The notes beneath the pieces are model-generated. The model did not search any database. It was not told the DNA's origin and was given only the letters and a program-made list of their open reading frames with translations. A stretch of DNA of 50,317 nucleotides from Desulfuromonas thiophila (GTDB lineage Bacteria > Desulfobacterota > Desulfuromonadia > Desulfuromonadales > Desulfuromonadaceae), in contig NZ_FNAQ01000018.1 in assembly GCF_900101955.1 (NCBI RefSeq), positions 1-50,317 of the forward strand, read 5' to 3'. Shown here piece by piece: positions 22,338-31,096 of the stretch (the stretch's first letter is position 1; each line of letters begins with the position of its first letter). The position numbers were made by a program, and so were the translations under genes.

Positions 22338-24170
22338 TTATTCCACAGTGACTGACTTCGCCAAGTTGCGCGGCTGGTCGACATCGGTGCCTTTAAGTAC
22401 GGCCAAATGGTAGGCCAGCAACTGCAGAGGAATGCTGGTTAGAATCGGCATTAAATCGTCATGGGTAGTGGGAATGATAAAATATTCCCGCGCCAAGGCC
22501 CGTAAATCAGAGCAATCGCAATCACTGACAATGAAAATTTGTCCTCCGCGGGCGTGAACCTCTTCCAGGTTGGCGCAAACCTTGGCAAAGGTGGCATTTT
22601 TTATTGCCAGGACCAAAACCGGCAGGTCTTCGTCAATCAGGGCGATCGGACCATGCTTCATCTCACCGGCGGGATAACCTTCGGCATGAATGTAGGAAAT
22701 CTCCTTGAGTTTGAGAGCTCCTTCCAGCGCAATCGGATACTGATTGCCGCGGCCAAGATACAGAAAATCGCGGGCGTGCAGGTAAGGGCGCACCGTTTGT
22801 TCAATGGCTTCATCCAGTTGCAGAACCTCTTCTACAAGCCGTGGCAAGCTCATCAGTGCGGCGATCAGTTCTTGGCGCTGTGAATCCGCCAAAGTTTTTC
22901 GCTGCTGGGCAAGAAACAGGGTAAAAAGCACTAATGCTATCAATTGAGTTGTAAAGGCCTTGGTCGAGGCCACGCCAATTTCCGGACCGGCATGAGTATA
23001 GATAACCCCGTCGCTTTCCCGGGCAATGGACGACTCAACCACATTGCAAATGGCGAGTACTGGTGCTCCTTGGGTCCGTGCTTGCCGCAGAGCGGCAAGA
23101 GTATCGGCAGTTTCGCCACTTTGGCTGATAACCAGGGTCAGGCAGCGGCTGTTGATCAAGGGGTCGCGGTAGCGAAACTCACTGGCAATATCCACCTCGA
23201 CCGGAATGCGCGCCAGTTTTTCGATCAGAAATTTACCGACCAGGGCGGCGTGCCACGAGGTACCGCAAGCTATGAGATAAAGCCGGTCGATTCCTGTAAG
23301 ACAGGACGTGCTGAGTTGAATATCGTTGAGGATGATCTCGGCCTTGTTTTCACTGATGCGTCCGGCCAGAGTGTCGGCAATGGCACGTGGCTGTTCATGG
23401 ATTTCCTTGAGCATGAAATGGCGATAACCACTTTTTTCCGCCATCAGCGGACTCCAAGTGATGGTTTTGCTCTGGTAAGGCCGCCTGTTGCCATCAAGAT
23501 CGACGATTTGAAGTTCCGCTCGGCGTAACAGGGCCACTTCGCCGTCGTTGAGAAAAATCATGTCGCGGGTATGAGATAGAATGGCTGGAATGTCGGAGCC
23601 GAGAAAGAATTCCCCTTCGCCGTTTCCCAACACCAGCGGTGAGCCATTGCGGGCGGCGATCAATAGATCAGGGTGCTGATCACAGAGAACCGCGATGGCA
23701 TAGGTACCGCGCAACTGCTTGAGGGCCTGGCAGACAGCTGCAGGGAAGTCAGCCGACTGTTTGTAGGCTTCCTCGATCAGATGAGCAATGATTTCACTGT
23801 CGGTCTGCGAGCGGAACTGATGGCCATGGGCACTTAGCTGCTGCTTGAGTACCAGATAGTTTTCGATGATACCGTTGTGGACCACAACAAAACCGCCGGC
23901 CCGGTGCGGGTGAGCGTTATCTTCCGAGGGTTTACCGTGTGTGGCCCAGCGGGTATGGCCGATGGCAAGGGTTCCGGGCAGGGCCTGTTGAGCCAATTGC
24001 TGTTCCAGTTGGGCCAATTTACCCTTGGCACGCAGGGTTTTGAGTTGCTGATCGGGGCCCAAGACGCAGATGCCGGCCGAATCATAGCCACGATATTCCA
24101 GCCGTCGCAGGCCGTCGACAATCAGGGGGACAGCCTGCTGATGACCGATATAGCCGACAATTCCACACAT
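22338..24170 (-). CDS. glmS: Glutamine--fructose-6-phosphate aminotransferase (isomerising)
   Basis: 610 residues, the standard length. It makes glucosamine 6-phosphate, the first committed step to UDP-GlcNAc, in the cytoplasm. After Met removal the N-terminal Cys of [10 protein letters not shown] is the glutaminase nucleophile, followed by [13 protein letters not shown] and [19 protein letters not shown]. Two SIS isomerase domains follow ([35 protein letters not shown], then [20 protein letters not shown] and [17 protein letters not shown]). It ends NLAKSVTVE, the conserved C-tail. It lies between glmU and mrcA, forming a cell-wall precursor operon. No glmS ribozyme was seen in the 81 bases upstream. 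Confidence 0.98.
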   Translation of the reverse strand: MCGIVGYIGHQQAVPLIVDGLRRLEYRGYDSAGICVLGPDQQLKTLRAKGKLAQLEQQLAQQALPGTLAIGHTRWATHGKPSEDNAHPHRAGGFVVVHNGIIENYLVLKQQLSAHGHQFRSQTDSEIIAHLIEEAYKQSADFPAAVCQALKQLRGTYAIAVLCDQHPDLLIAARNGSPLVLGNGEGEFFLGSDIPAILSHTRDMIFLNDGEVALLRRAELQIVDLDGNRRPYQSKTITWSPLMAEKSGYRHFMLKEIHEQPRAIADTLAGRISENKAEIILNDIQLSTSCLTGIDRLYLIACGTSWHAALVGKFLIEKLARIPVEVDIASEFRYRDPLINSRCLTLVISQSGETADTLAALRQARTQGAPVLAICNVVESSIARESDGVIYTHAGPEIGVASTKAFTTQLIALVLFTLFLAQQRKTLADSQRQELIAALMSLPRLVEEVLQLDEAIEQTVRPYLHARDFLYLGRGNQYPIALEGALKLKEISYIHAEGYPAGEMKHGPIALIDEDLPVLVLAIKNATFAKVCANLEEVHARGGQIFIVSDCDCSDLRALAREYFIIPTTHDDLMPILTSIPLQLLAYHLAVLKGTDVDQPRNLAKSVTVE

Positions 24171-24251
24171 GGCAGTTTTTCTCCTTCAGTTCCGTCGGAA
24201 TACAGGGGGAGGCGCGGGTTGCGTGACAACCGGCACGATGTGCGCGGTTTT

Positions 24252-25628
24252 TTAGGGCCGCTTGCGTTTGCGCCAGCCCGGAACAATTTTTTGTTCCGTT
24301 CGTGATAACGCCAGGGCATCGGCCGGAACGTCGCGGGTAATGGTGGAGCCGGCGCCGATGAGACTGTTGCGGCCAATGGTTACTGGAGCGATGAATTGCG
24401 TGTCGCTGCCGACAAAAACACCGTCCTCGATAACGGTCTTGTGTTTATTGACACCATCGTAGTTGCAGGTGATGGTACCGCAGCCGATGTTGATATCGCA
24501 GCCGAGGTCGGCATCGCCGATATAGGACAAATGGCTGGCCTGCGAGCGCAAGCCGATCTGGGCTTTTTTGGTTTCGACAAAATTGCCGATTTTGTTATGA
24601 CCAGCCAGAACTGTACCGGGACGCAGATGAGCCATGGGGCCGACGATCACCCGTTCGCCCAGATAGGCTTCTTCCAGGGCGCTGCCGGCCTTGATGTGGC
24701 AGTCGTCACCCAACTGACAATCCTGCAGAACGGCACCGGTTTCTATGAGGCAACGCTGGCCGATACTGGTGGCGCCGCGCAGATGTACCCCTGCCTGCAG
24801 CAGGCTGTCGCGTCCGATGCGGACATCGGCGTCGATGTAGGTTGTGGCGGGATCTTCCAGGCTGACACCGGCATACTGATGTTCTCTGTTGATCCGTTCA
24901 CGCAGCCAGCGACCTGCTTCGGCCAGCTGTACACGATCATTGACTCCAAGACACTCACGGGCATCCACCAGCAGTGCGCTGGCAACGGTCAGACCACGCT
25001 GGTGGGCCAGCGCGACGCAATCGGTCAGATAAAATTCGCCTTGGGCGTTGCGGTTGTCGAGCTGGTCGAGCAAGTCGAAGATCAACGGCGCGCGGAACAC
25101 AAACACGCCGGTGTTGATTTCGCGAATGGTTTTTTCATCGGCCAGAGCGTCTTTTTCTTCGACGATGCGGCAGACATGATCCTGTTGCCGCAGAATTCGG
25201 CCATAGCCGGTGGGGTTGTCCAGCAGGGCGGTCAGCACGCTGATGGCGGCCTGCTGCTGCCGGTGCTGTGTCAGCAGCAGCTCAAGGCTTTCGCGGCGCA
25301 GCAGCGGGACATCGCCGCATAATAGCAGCAGATCGCCCTGAAAGTCCGCCAGGACGGACCGGGCGCATTGCAGGGCGTGACCGGTGCCCAGCTGTTCGTG
25401 TTGCACCACAAAATCAAGGCCCTCGGCGGAGCATTTTTGCCGGAGCTGTTCGGCGCCATGGCCGATAACCAGAACCCTGCGGTTGCTGCCAAGTTGACGG
25501 GCCAGCTGCAAGGGATAGCTGACCAGTGGCCGTCCGGCCAGGGGGTGGAGCACCTTGGGCAGATCGGAGCACATCCGGGTTCCCTTGCCGGCAGCCAGAA
25601 TGACTGAGGCCAAAGCGCTATTGTTCAT
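24252..25628 (-). CDS. glmU: Bifunctional UDP-GlcNAc pyrophosphorylase / GlcN-1-P acetyltransferase
   Basis: 458 residues from the ATG at 25628 (MNNSALASVILAAGKGTRM). The same frame stays open another 580 bases upstream, but that part is antisense to the divergent gene and is not protein-like for this family. The N-terminal nucleotidyltransferase has AAGKGTRM, LPKVLHPLAGRP, LLLCGDVPLL and TGYGRILR. The C-terminal left-handed beta-helix acetyltransferase has IGNFVETKKAQIG and SHLSYIGDADLG. It completes UDP-GlcNAc synthesis begun by glmS, 81 bases downstream. GC-rich (about 60%). Start-site support is modest (GGGGA eight bases upstream). Confidence 0.97.
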   Translation of the reverse strand: MNNSALASVILAAGKGTRMCSDLPKVLHPLAGRPLVSYPLQLARQLGSNRRVLVIGHGAEQLRQKCSAEGLDFVVQHEQLGTGHALQCARSVLADFQGDLLLLCGDVPLLRRESLELLLTQHRQQQAAISVLTALLDNPTGYGRILRQQDHVCRIVEEKDALADEKTIREINTGVFVFRAPLIFDLLDQLDNRNAQGEFYLTDCVALAHQRGLTVASALLVDARECLGVNDRVQLAEAGRWLRERINREHQYAGVSLEDPATTYIDADVRIGRDSLLQAGVHLRGATSIGQRCLIETGAVLQDCQLGDDCHIKAGSALEEAYLGERVIVGPMAHLRPGTVLAGHNKIGNFVETKKAQIGLRSQASHLSYIGDADLGCDINIGCGTITCNYDGVNKHKTVIEDGVFVGSDTQFIAPVTIGRNSLIGAGSTITRDVPADALALSRTEQKIVPGWRKRKRP

Positions 25629-25727
25629 CGTCAATCCCCGTGCTTGTGTTAGACTTGCGCTCCGCGGTTTCTTTGCTGCTGAGCTGCGGGCTTCTTGAAA
25701 CGGGCGGGCCGGGCCGCCGCAAAACCC

Positions 25728-25747
25728 TGTGGATAATGTGTAGATAA
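25728..25747 (+). promoter_or_regulatory. Two adjacent DnaA-box-like 9-mers in the glmU divergent region
   Basis: TGTGGATAA (25728-25736) is the exact complement of the consensus DnaA box TTATCCACA. TGTAGATAA (25739-25747) differs by one base. They lie in the 123-bp region between glmU (minus) and the divergent gene at 25752, at the point where gene polarity switches. The surrounding DNA is GC-rich and two boxes are few, so function as an origin or a DnaA-regulated promoter is unproven. Confidence 0.45.
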
Positions 25748-25751
25748 TAGC

Positions 25752-26279
25752 ATGGACGAGCGTCGGCGTCTGACCCAAAATTTGACGGATCTTGAACAGC
25801 AGCTGGCTGATCTGCGATTGCAGTATGAACAATACTTTGCCGGTGTGGAAAAACGGGCGCCACTGCGGGCTCGGGAAACCCTGGAACGGCAGTTGCGCCA
25901 GTTGACTCGCCGGCCGGTGATGCAGACCGAGCTGCGGTTGCGGCTGCAGAATCTGTCGGCCCGGTTCTACAGTTATGCCAGCCTGTGGGAGCGCCTTCAG
26001 CGCCAGCTTGACGAAGGACGCCAGCAGCGAGGTAACAGCCGGCCGTTGTCCCGGACGGAAACGCCAACAAGCCCCGGTCAGCAGCTCTATCAGGAGTATC
26101 TGGCCGTTTGCCGGCAATGTCAGGTGCCGGCCAGCTTGGGCGATGTCGGCCAGATCGAGCGTCTGCTGGAACAGCAGCGCCGCAAAATCGAGGAAAAATA
26201 TGGAGCGGTGCAATGCAGCTTCCGGGTGGTGAACGAGAACGGTCGGCCGGTTATCCGGGCGCAGATCAAACGTCCCTGA
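25752..26279 (+). CDS. Coiled-coil protein, MXAN_5187 C-terminal-domain type
   Basis: 175 residues, no signal peptide or membrane segment, so probably cytoplasmic. The first 90 residues are a heptad-like helical region: LTDLEQQLADLRLQYEQYF, then RETLERQLRQLTRRPV and a LQNLSARFYSYASLWERLQR stretch. This strongly resembles the domain named after MXAN_5187 in myxobacteria and Geobacter relatives. A Ser/Pro/Thr-rich linker (about 95-110) leads to a second short helical region and a beta-like end (CSFRVVNENGRPVIRAQIKR). Function unknown. Its TGA overlaps the ATG of the radical-SAM gene (ATGA), so the two are translationally coupled. Confidence 0.75.
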   Translation: MDERRRLTQNLTDLEQQLADLRLQYEQYFAGVEKRAPLRARETLERQLRQLTRRPVMQTELRLRLQNLSARFYSYASLWERLQRQLDEGRQQRGNSRPLSRTETPTSPGQQLYQEYLAVCRQCQVPASLGDVGQIERLLEQQRRKIEEKYGAVQCSFRVVNENGRPVIRAQIKRP

Positions 26280-28063
26280 TGGTTCCGCTTCCTCGGGTAC
26301 TGTGGCTCAGCTGGCATGTGCGACCGTCTCCTCAGGCTGTTGCCCTGGCAGCCGGCAGCATCATCGCCGCGCTGCCCGAGTCTTGGCGTGCACAAATGCC
26401 GGTGGTCGAACTCTATGGTCCCGCTGGTGCCGACGCGTTTTGGCCAGAGGTCGACAGGCTACAGCCTGACTGGGTCGCGTTCAGTATCGCCGTCTGGAAT
26501 CATGACTGGTGTCTTGCCTTGGCGCGCCAGCTGCGGCAGCGTTTTCCCCGGCTGCGCCTGCTGGCCGGCGGTCCGCAAGTCAGTGCCCGGCCAGATGACC
26601 TGGCCGCTCTGGCACTGTTCGATGTGCTGTTTTGTGGTGCTGGTGAATATCTTTTTGCCGAGATGATCAGGAATTATCTGGCCGGAGCGCCGCTGCCGAC
26701 ATTGCTCAGGGCTGATGGGGGCAACAGCTTCGGCCCGTCTCCCTGGCTGACGCAAACCCTGCCGCTGCGATCCGGTCTGCTGTGGGAAACCGCCCGCGGC
26801 TGCCCGTTTCGTTGTGCCTACTGCTACGATGGCGGCGGTCGCCACAAGGTCGAAATCCTGCCGTTGGAGCGTTTGCGCCAGGAATTGCGGCTGTTTGCCA
26901 ACGGCGGCGTGGAACAGCTGTGGGTACTGGATTCCAGCTTTAATGTGCCAACTCGGCGGGGCCAAGCGCTGTTGCGTTGTCTGCTGGAGGAGGCGCCGCG
27001 ACTGCATTACCATCTTGAGGCCAAGGCTGAGTATCTTGACGAGGCCATCGTGGAATTGTTGCAGCAGCTGTCCTGTTCGGTGCAGGTTGGACTGCAGTCG
27101 ATTCATCCGGCGGTGTTGCAGACCATCGATCGTTCGCTTGATGCTGAACGTTTCTGTGCCGGTCTGGAGCGGCTTGGCAATGCCGGTGTCACCTATGGTA
27201 TTGATTTGATCTATGGTTTGCCCGGCGACGATTATGCCGGTTTTTGCGCCAGTGTCGATGCGGCTCTGTCGTTTCAGCCCAACCATCTCGAATGTTTTCC
27301 ACTGGCGTTGCTTCCTGGTACCCGTCTGGCTGGTCAGGCCGAGGTTCTGGGGCTGGTGGCGCAGCCAGAACCGCCTTATGAAATCCGTGCCACGGCCAGC
27401 CTGTCAGCAGATGAACTGCTGCGCTGTCGCCGCTTGGCGGCAGCGATTCAGCTGTTTTATAACAATGGCCGCGCCATGGCCTATTTCGGCCTGCTGTGTG
27501 AAGCCCTGCAACAGCAACCAGCCAGCTTCCTGGCTGATTTTGGTGCCTGGCTGGACGCTCGTGGCCAACTTTTGGTCGGTGATCAGTGCGCAGAACCGCC
27601 CATGGTTGAATTGATGGCGCAACAGGAGGCATTCGTACGGTGTCAGTTCGCTGCGGCCGGGTTGACCGACCTGATTCCGATGGCGGTCGATCTGATCCAT
27701 TTTCACCGGCTCTGGTCTGATGCGCTGTTGGCTGCTGATCTGCCCCAAGCGGGACGACAGACGGGCTTTCTGCACCAGGTACAACTGGCCGCCGGGGTTT
27801 TCGTGGGTCAGTTTCACTATGCTGTGAGGTTGTACGAGGAAGGCTGGGTGGACGATCTGGTGGAAGCTGTTGAACTGTATCCGGCCGAAGCGGACAGCGC
27901 GGCGCTGTTTTTCCGCAGCCTGGGACGGGTTTGTTGCCAGCCTATCCCGGCGCAACTGGCTACCTGGTTGCAGGCTGCTCCGGCAGCGCGCGGCACGCTC
28001 AAGGTTTCCGCGCGGCGTCAGCTGCAACAGCTGCTGGTTGAGGGCGTCTGCCAGCTGCCTTAA
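26279..28063 (+). CDS. B12-binding-domain radical SAM protein
   Basis: 594 residues from the ATG at 26279, overlapping the upstream stop. The N-terminal third (about 1-170) resembles a cobalamin-binding Rossmann domain (VEVDRLQPDWVAFSI region and LRLLAGGPQVSA), lacking the DxHxxG histidine. The radical SAM core starts at ETARGCPFRCAYCYDGGG with the CxxxCxxC cluster ligands and continues with LWVLDSSFNVPTRRGQ, VGLQSIHPAVLQTIDR and GIDLIYGLPGDDYAGF, as in HemN/MiaB-like TIM barrels. The C-terminal 180 residues are helical and resemble the tail found on DUF4080-type proteins. Substrate unknown. It is GC-rich and convergent with the next gene. Confidence 0.85.
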   Translation: MVPLPRVLWLSWHVRPSPQAVALAAGSIIAALPESWRAQMPVVELYGPAGADAFWPEVDRLQPDWVAFSIAVWNHDWCLALARQLRQRFPRLRLLAGGPQVSARPDDLAALALFDVLFCGAGEYLFAEMIRNYLAGAPLPTLLRADGGNSFGPSPWLTQTLPLRSGLLWETARGCPFRCAYCYDGGGRHKVEILPLERLRQELRLFANGGVEQLWVLDSSFNVPTRRGQALLRCLLEEAPRLHYHLEAKAEYLDEAIVELLQQLSCSVQVGLQSIHPAVLQTIDRSLDAERFCAGLERLGNAGVTYGIDLIYGLPGDDYAGFCASVDAALSFQPNHLECFPLALLPGTRLAGQAEVLGLVAQPEPPYEIRATASLSADELLRCRRLAAAIQLFYNNGRAMAYFGLLCEALQQQPASFLADFGAWLDARGQLLVGDQCAEPPMVELMAQQEAFVRCQFAAAGLTDLIPMAVDLIHFHRLWSDALLAADLPQAGRQTGFLHQVQLAAGVFVGQFHYAVRLYEEGWVDDLVEAVELYPAEADSAALFFRSLGRVCCQPIPAQLATWLQAAPAARGTLKVSARRQLQQLLVEGVCQLP

Positions 28064-28102
28064 TGGGCAGCTACGGGTTTTTAACAGGTAACTTTTGTCG
28101 CT

Positions 28103-28972
28103 TCATTGGCTGGATTTTTCCTGTTGTTTCAATAAGGCCGGATTCTGATAGACCAGACGTAAAGCACGACGCACCCGCGCTGCTAAGCGTTGGCCGTTGA
28201 TGGGCTTGGCGATGAAGTCAAAGAAGCCCATGTCCAGTAATTGGGCTTCTTCACTAGCGGTGGCCCGGAAGGACTGGGCAATGACCGGTATGGCGGCGCT
28301 GTGCGGAATTTTGCGCAGAGACTGGAAAAACTGCACGCCATCAAAACCGCTCAGCTGAATCTCGCAGATGATCAGATGAGGGTGGTTTTTCTGTACCGCC
28401 ATCAGGGCATCAGAGCTTTTGCTGGCGGTGGCGATGCGGTAGCCTTGGGGCTCCAGCGCTGTCTGGGCGGCATTGAGCATCTGCGGCGCATCAATCAGCA
28501 GCAGGCGCCACTGACCGTCAAAGGTTGGGGTCTCCAGGTTTTTCAGGTAATGGGTGTTGATCGCTTCGTGGATTTCCTTGGGTGTGGTCAGAAAGGGGAT
28601 GACGCGCAGGCCGGTGGCGAAGGACAGGGTGTCGAGGGTTTCCATATCCAGTGGATTGACCATGGCCAGATACAGCTTTCTGGCTTCCACCTTCAACGGA
28701 AAGATCAGCTTCTCTAGGGCTTTCTGGCTGTCAACCAGATCCAGCAGGGACTCGGAAAAATGGTGCTGGGAGATATTCTTGATGGTTTTGAGACCAAACT
28801 GGCGGGCCAGGACCAAGGCGATGTCCTGTTCGGAAATGATTCCCGATTCCTCGAGGATCTGTCCCAGCCGTTTGCCGCTGACGGCCTGCTCAACCAGCGC
28901 CCGATCGAGATCCTGTTGGCGGATAACGCCCTCTTCCAGCAAGACTTCGCCAAATCGTTTCCGTCTGTTCAT
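28103..28972 (-). CDS. MshEN (GspE N-terminal) domain fused to an atypical response-regulator receiver domain
   Basis: 289 residues from the ATG at 28972, supported by AGGAAA six bases upstream. Residues 1-150 form a GspE/PilB/MshE-type N-terminal domain (RFGEVLLEEGVIRQQDLDRA, GKRLGQILEESGIISEQDIA, then PLKVEARKLYLAMVNPLD), the fold that in some ATPases binds cyclic di-GMP. Residues 155-275 resemble a receiver domain (LLLIDAPQMLNAAQTAL, PVIAQSF, and Lys256 in FIAKPI). The phospho-acceptor Asp is Glu204 (LIICEIQLSGFDG) and one of the acidic pair is missing (ID instead of DD). It may therefore act as a constitutive or phosphorylation-independent regulator. There is no ATPase domain. Confidence 0.8.
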   Translation of the reverse strand: MNRRKRFGEVLLEEGVIRQQDLDRALVEQAVSGKRLGQILEESGIISEQDIALVLARQFGLKTIKNISQHHFSESLLDLVDSQKALEKLIFPLKVEARKLYLAMVNPLDMETLDTLSFATGLRVIPFLTTPKEIHEAINTHYLKNLETPTFDGQWRLLLIDAPQMLNAAQTALEPQGYRIATASKSSDALMAVQKNHPHLIICEIQLSGFDGVQFFQSLRKIPHSAAIPVIAQSFRATASEEAQLLDMGFFDFIAKPINGQRLAARVRRALRLVYQNPALLKQQEKSSQ

Positions 28973-29084
28973 AAGGTTTCCTGTCTCGTTGATAACCATG
29001 ATACCTTCAGAACAACCTAGCAGAATCTAATGCGCTGACAAGGGGAAAATGCTGCCAAGGCGTTGGGATACGGGTCTTTGGTGG

Positions 29085-29972
29085 TTATGGCGTATCTAAC
29101 CGGGCCGTCGAAGTCAAATCCTCGGGGGTAAAGCCATATTGTGTTTTGCAGTACTCACAGGTTACCGACAGACCCGCAATTGAAGCGGCCAGGGCGTTTT
29201 GCTCCTTTGTCGGCAAGCTGGCCAACAAAGCAGCGGCCCGGTCACGATTGCAGTGGCAGCTGAAGCGCAGAGGCTGGGGTGGATACAGTTGCAAGGATTG
29301 GGTCGGAAAGAGGGTCTGCAAAATGACGGCCGGTTCTGTGCCCGTAGCCAGTAGCTGAGACAGCGGTGGCAGCTGGGCCAGTTGTTGTTCAAGAAGTTCG
29401 AGGGCCTGGTCGGGGCAGCCCGGCAACACCTGGATCAGAAAACCGCCGCTGGCGTCCACGCCGGCTTGAGGATCAAGCAGTACTCCCAGATTGACACAGG
29501 CCGGAGTTTGCTCGGAAACCATGAAATAGTGCGCCAGATCTTCGCCGATCTCGCTGCTGCTCAGTTGTACCATTCCCTGGTAGGGTTCTTTCAGGCCGAG
29601 ATCCTTGATGACACGTAAAAACCCGGCACGGCCTATCGCCGTCGCCACATCGTAGTGCCCTTCGCGTGGCGGTAGCGCGGCTACGGGCTGGGCGATGGTG
29701 CCACAGATGCGACCATCGGCGTCACCCTCCACCTGTAAGCGACGCAGAGGGCCGTTACCTTCAACGGCCAATGCCAGGCGCTGGCCCGGTTTGAGCAGGC
29801 CCGTCATCAGGGCGCCGGCGGCCAGCAAGCGCCCGAGGGCCACCGTTGCCGTGGGATCGGTTTGCTGGCGCTGGCAGATATCCGCTGTTAGGTGAGTCGT
29901 GCGGGCACAGATCAGACGAAAGGCACCATCCGCGGTCAGGCCGCGAACCAGCACATCAGGAAGTCGTTCCAT
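29085..29972 (-). CDS. hslO: Redox-regulated chaperone Hsp33
   Basis: 295 residues, normal for the family. Hsp33 is a cytoplasmic holdase activated by oxidation: four zinc-binding cysteines form disulfides and the linker unfolds. The four ligands are present in a CxC...CxxC arrangement (SCHCNRD and TCEYCKTQY), in the C-terminal 60 residues. The N-terminal domain has the typical GRLLAAGALMTGLLKPGQRL and CGTIAQPVAALPPREGHYDV. The ORF starts MERLPDVLVRGLTADGAFRL. It is followed after nine bases by cpoB on the same strand in the downstream-to-upstream sense (cpoB is transcribed toward hslO), so the two may be cotranscribed. Confidence 0.95.
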   Translation of the reverse strand: MERLPDVLVRGLTADGAFRLICARTTHLTADICQRQQTDPTATVALGRLLAAGALMTGLLKPGQRLALAVEGNGPLRRLQVEGDADGRICGTIAQPVAALPPREGHYDVATAIGRAGFLRVIKDLGLKEPYQGMVQLSSSEIGEDLAHYFMVSEQTPACVNLGVLLDPQAGVDASGGFLIQVLPGCPDQALELLEQQLAQLPPLSQLLATGTEPAVILQTLFPTQSLQLYPPQPLRFSCHCNRDRAAALLASLPTKEQNALAASIAGLSVTCEYCKTQYGFTPEDLTSTARLDTP

Positions 29973-29981
29973 TGCTGCCCC

Positions 29982-30881
29982 TTATTGCCAGTTAGCAAGG
30001 CGCTGACGTGCCTTGTCTGCCTCGCCGCTGTCAGGATAACTGGCCACTACTTTTTCCAGAATGATGCGGGCGTTGCGGACATCGCCGAGGGCATGGAAGG
30101 CGAGTCCTTGTTTCAGCAGGGCGGCAGGCACCTTGGGGTGCTGTGGAAACAGCGAAATAACATCCTGAAACTGCAGGATGGCATTTTCGTATTTCTTGTC
30201 GCCGTAATAGGTTTCTCCAATCCAGTATTGAGCGTTGACCACCAGACTGTGGTTGGGAAAACGGCTGACAAAGGTTTCAAACAGCTGGCGCGCGGCGGTA
30301 AAATCCTGCTGTTGCTGTACCTGTTGCAAGGCCTGATCATAGAGCTGCTGGGCTTCGTGGGGTTCACCGGGCAGAGCGGTTTCGCTGCTAGGCGCGGATG
30401 CCGGTGTGGTTGAGACAGTGGCTTCCGACGCTGCGGCGAGGGGCAGGCTGGCAGATTGTGGCAGCGCCGCCACGCCGGCGGTGGCTACCGGCGGCGTGGC
30501 GGTGACCGGTGGCTGCTCTGGGGAAGTGGTACGCAATTCGAGGTCGTTCAGCCTGAGATTGAGCTGGTCGAACAGCCGTTGCTGCTGTTGTTGCTGATCG
30601 GCAAGCTGGCCGGTCAGACTTTGCAGATCAACCCGCAGACTGTCGAGTTCGGCACGAAAATCTGCCTGCTGACGGTTGATCTGCCGCAACAGGTCGTCGT
30701 TGCCCTGGCTGCCGCCGGGGCGAGCCTCCAACTGGTATTCCAGTCGCGACACACGGGCACTAAGACTGTCGCGCGGATTGCCACCGCCAGCTGGCATGGT
30801 GCCATAGACGGAAGAGCAGGCCGTCAGCAACAGCGGCAGCAGGGCGGCAGGGCCAAGCAGAAGGGAATTCTTTACGTTCAT
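29982..30881 (-). CDS. cpoB: Cell division coordinator CpoB / Tol-Pal system protein YbgF
   Basis: 299 residues from the ATG at 30881, with GGGAG seven bases upstream. The N-terminus is a signal peptide with a lipobox-like LLTAC (Cys22), so it may be a periplasmic lipoprotein. A coiled-coil segment follows (about 40-105, QQQQQQRLFDQLNLRLNDLE region), then a Pro/Ala/Thr linker. A C-terminal TPR region carries AQQLYDQALQQVQQQQDFTA, FPNHSLVVNAQYWIGETYYG and FPQHPKVPAALLKQGLAF. It couples outer-membrane constriction to peptidoglycan synthesis through PBP1B and Tol. It lies near pal, but a terminator separates them. Confidence 0.92.
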   Translation of the reverse strand: MNVKNSLLLGPAALLPLLLTACSSVYGTMPAGGGNPRDSLSARVSRLEYQLEARPGGSQGNDDLLRQINRQQADFRAELDSLRVDLQSLTGQLADQQQQQQRLFDQLNLRLNDLELRTTSPEQPPVTATPPVATAGVAALPQSASLPLAAASEATVSTTPASAPSSETALPGEPHEAQQLYDQALQQVQQQQDFTAARQLFETFVSRFPNHSLVVNAQYWIGETYYGDKKYENAILQFQDVISLFPQHPKVPAALLKQGLAFHALGDVRNARIILEKVVASYPDSGEADKARQRLANWQ

Positions 30882-31021
30882 AAGCAATCTCCCGGACGGT
30901 TACAACAGGGTGTCGCCGGAAGCCCGGCGCGCCCCAAAGAGTAGGTGAGGTGCGGCGAATTTTCAAGCGCTGGCGCGGAAAAGGATTTTTTTCACTGTCG
31001 CAGGTCAGGAAAACTGGTTAC

Positions 31022-31060
31022 AAAAAAACCGCACGGGGTATGCGCTCCCGTGCGGTTTTT
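31022..31060 (-). terminator. Rho-independent terminator after pal
   Basis: A perfect 13-bp stem (AAAACCGCACGGG 31025-31037 with CCCGTGCGGTTTT 31047-31059) ends in a T-run on the minus strand. It lies 37 bases downstream of the pal stop and before cpoB. The flanking T-run on the plus side would also let it work in that direction. Confidence 0.9.
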
Positions 31061-31096
31061 GATTGAAGCAGCTTGCGCTGCCAGTGTTTCTGCTGC

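Noticed and set aside
24171-24251. glmS ribozyme upstream of glmS
   Set aside because: The 81-bp spacer is too short and lacks the conserved core; such ribozymes are known mainly from Gram-positive bacteria.
25629-26213. N-terminal extension of GlmU in an open frame up to 26213
   Set aside because: GlmU starts with MNNSALASVILAAGKGTRM at 25628; the upstream frame is antisense to the coiled-coil gene and not similar to any GlmU N-terminus.
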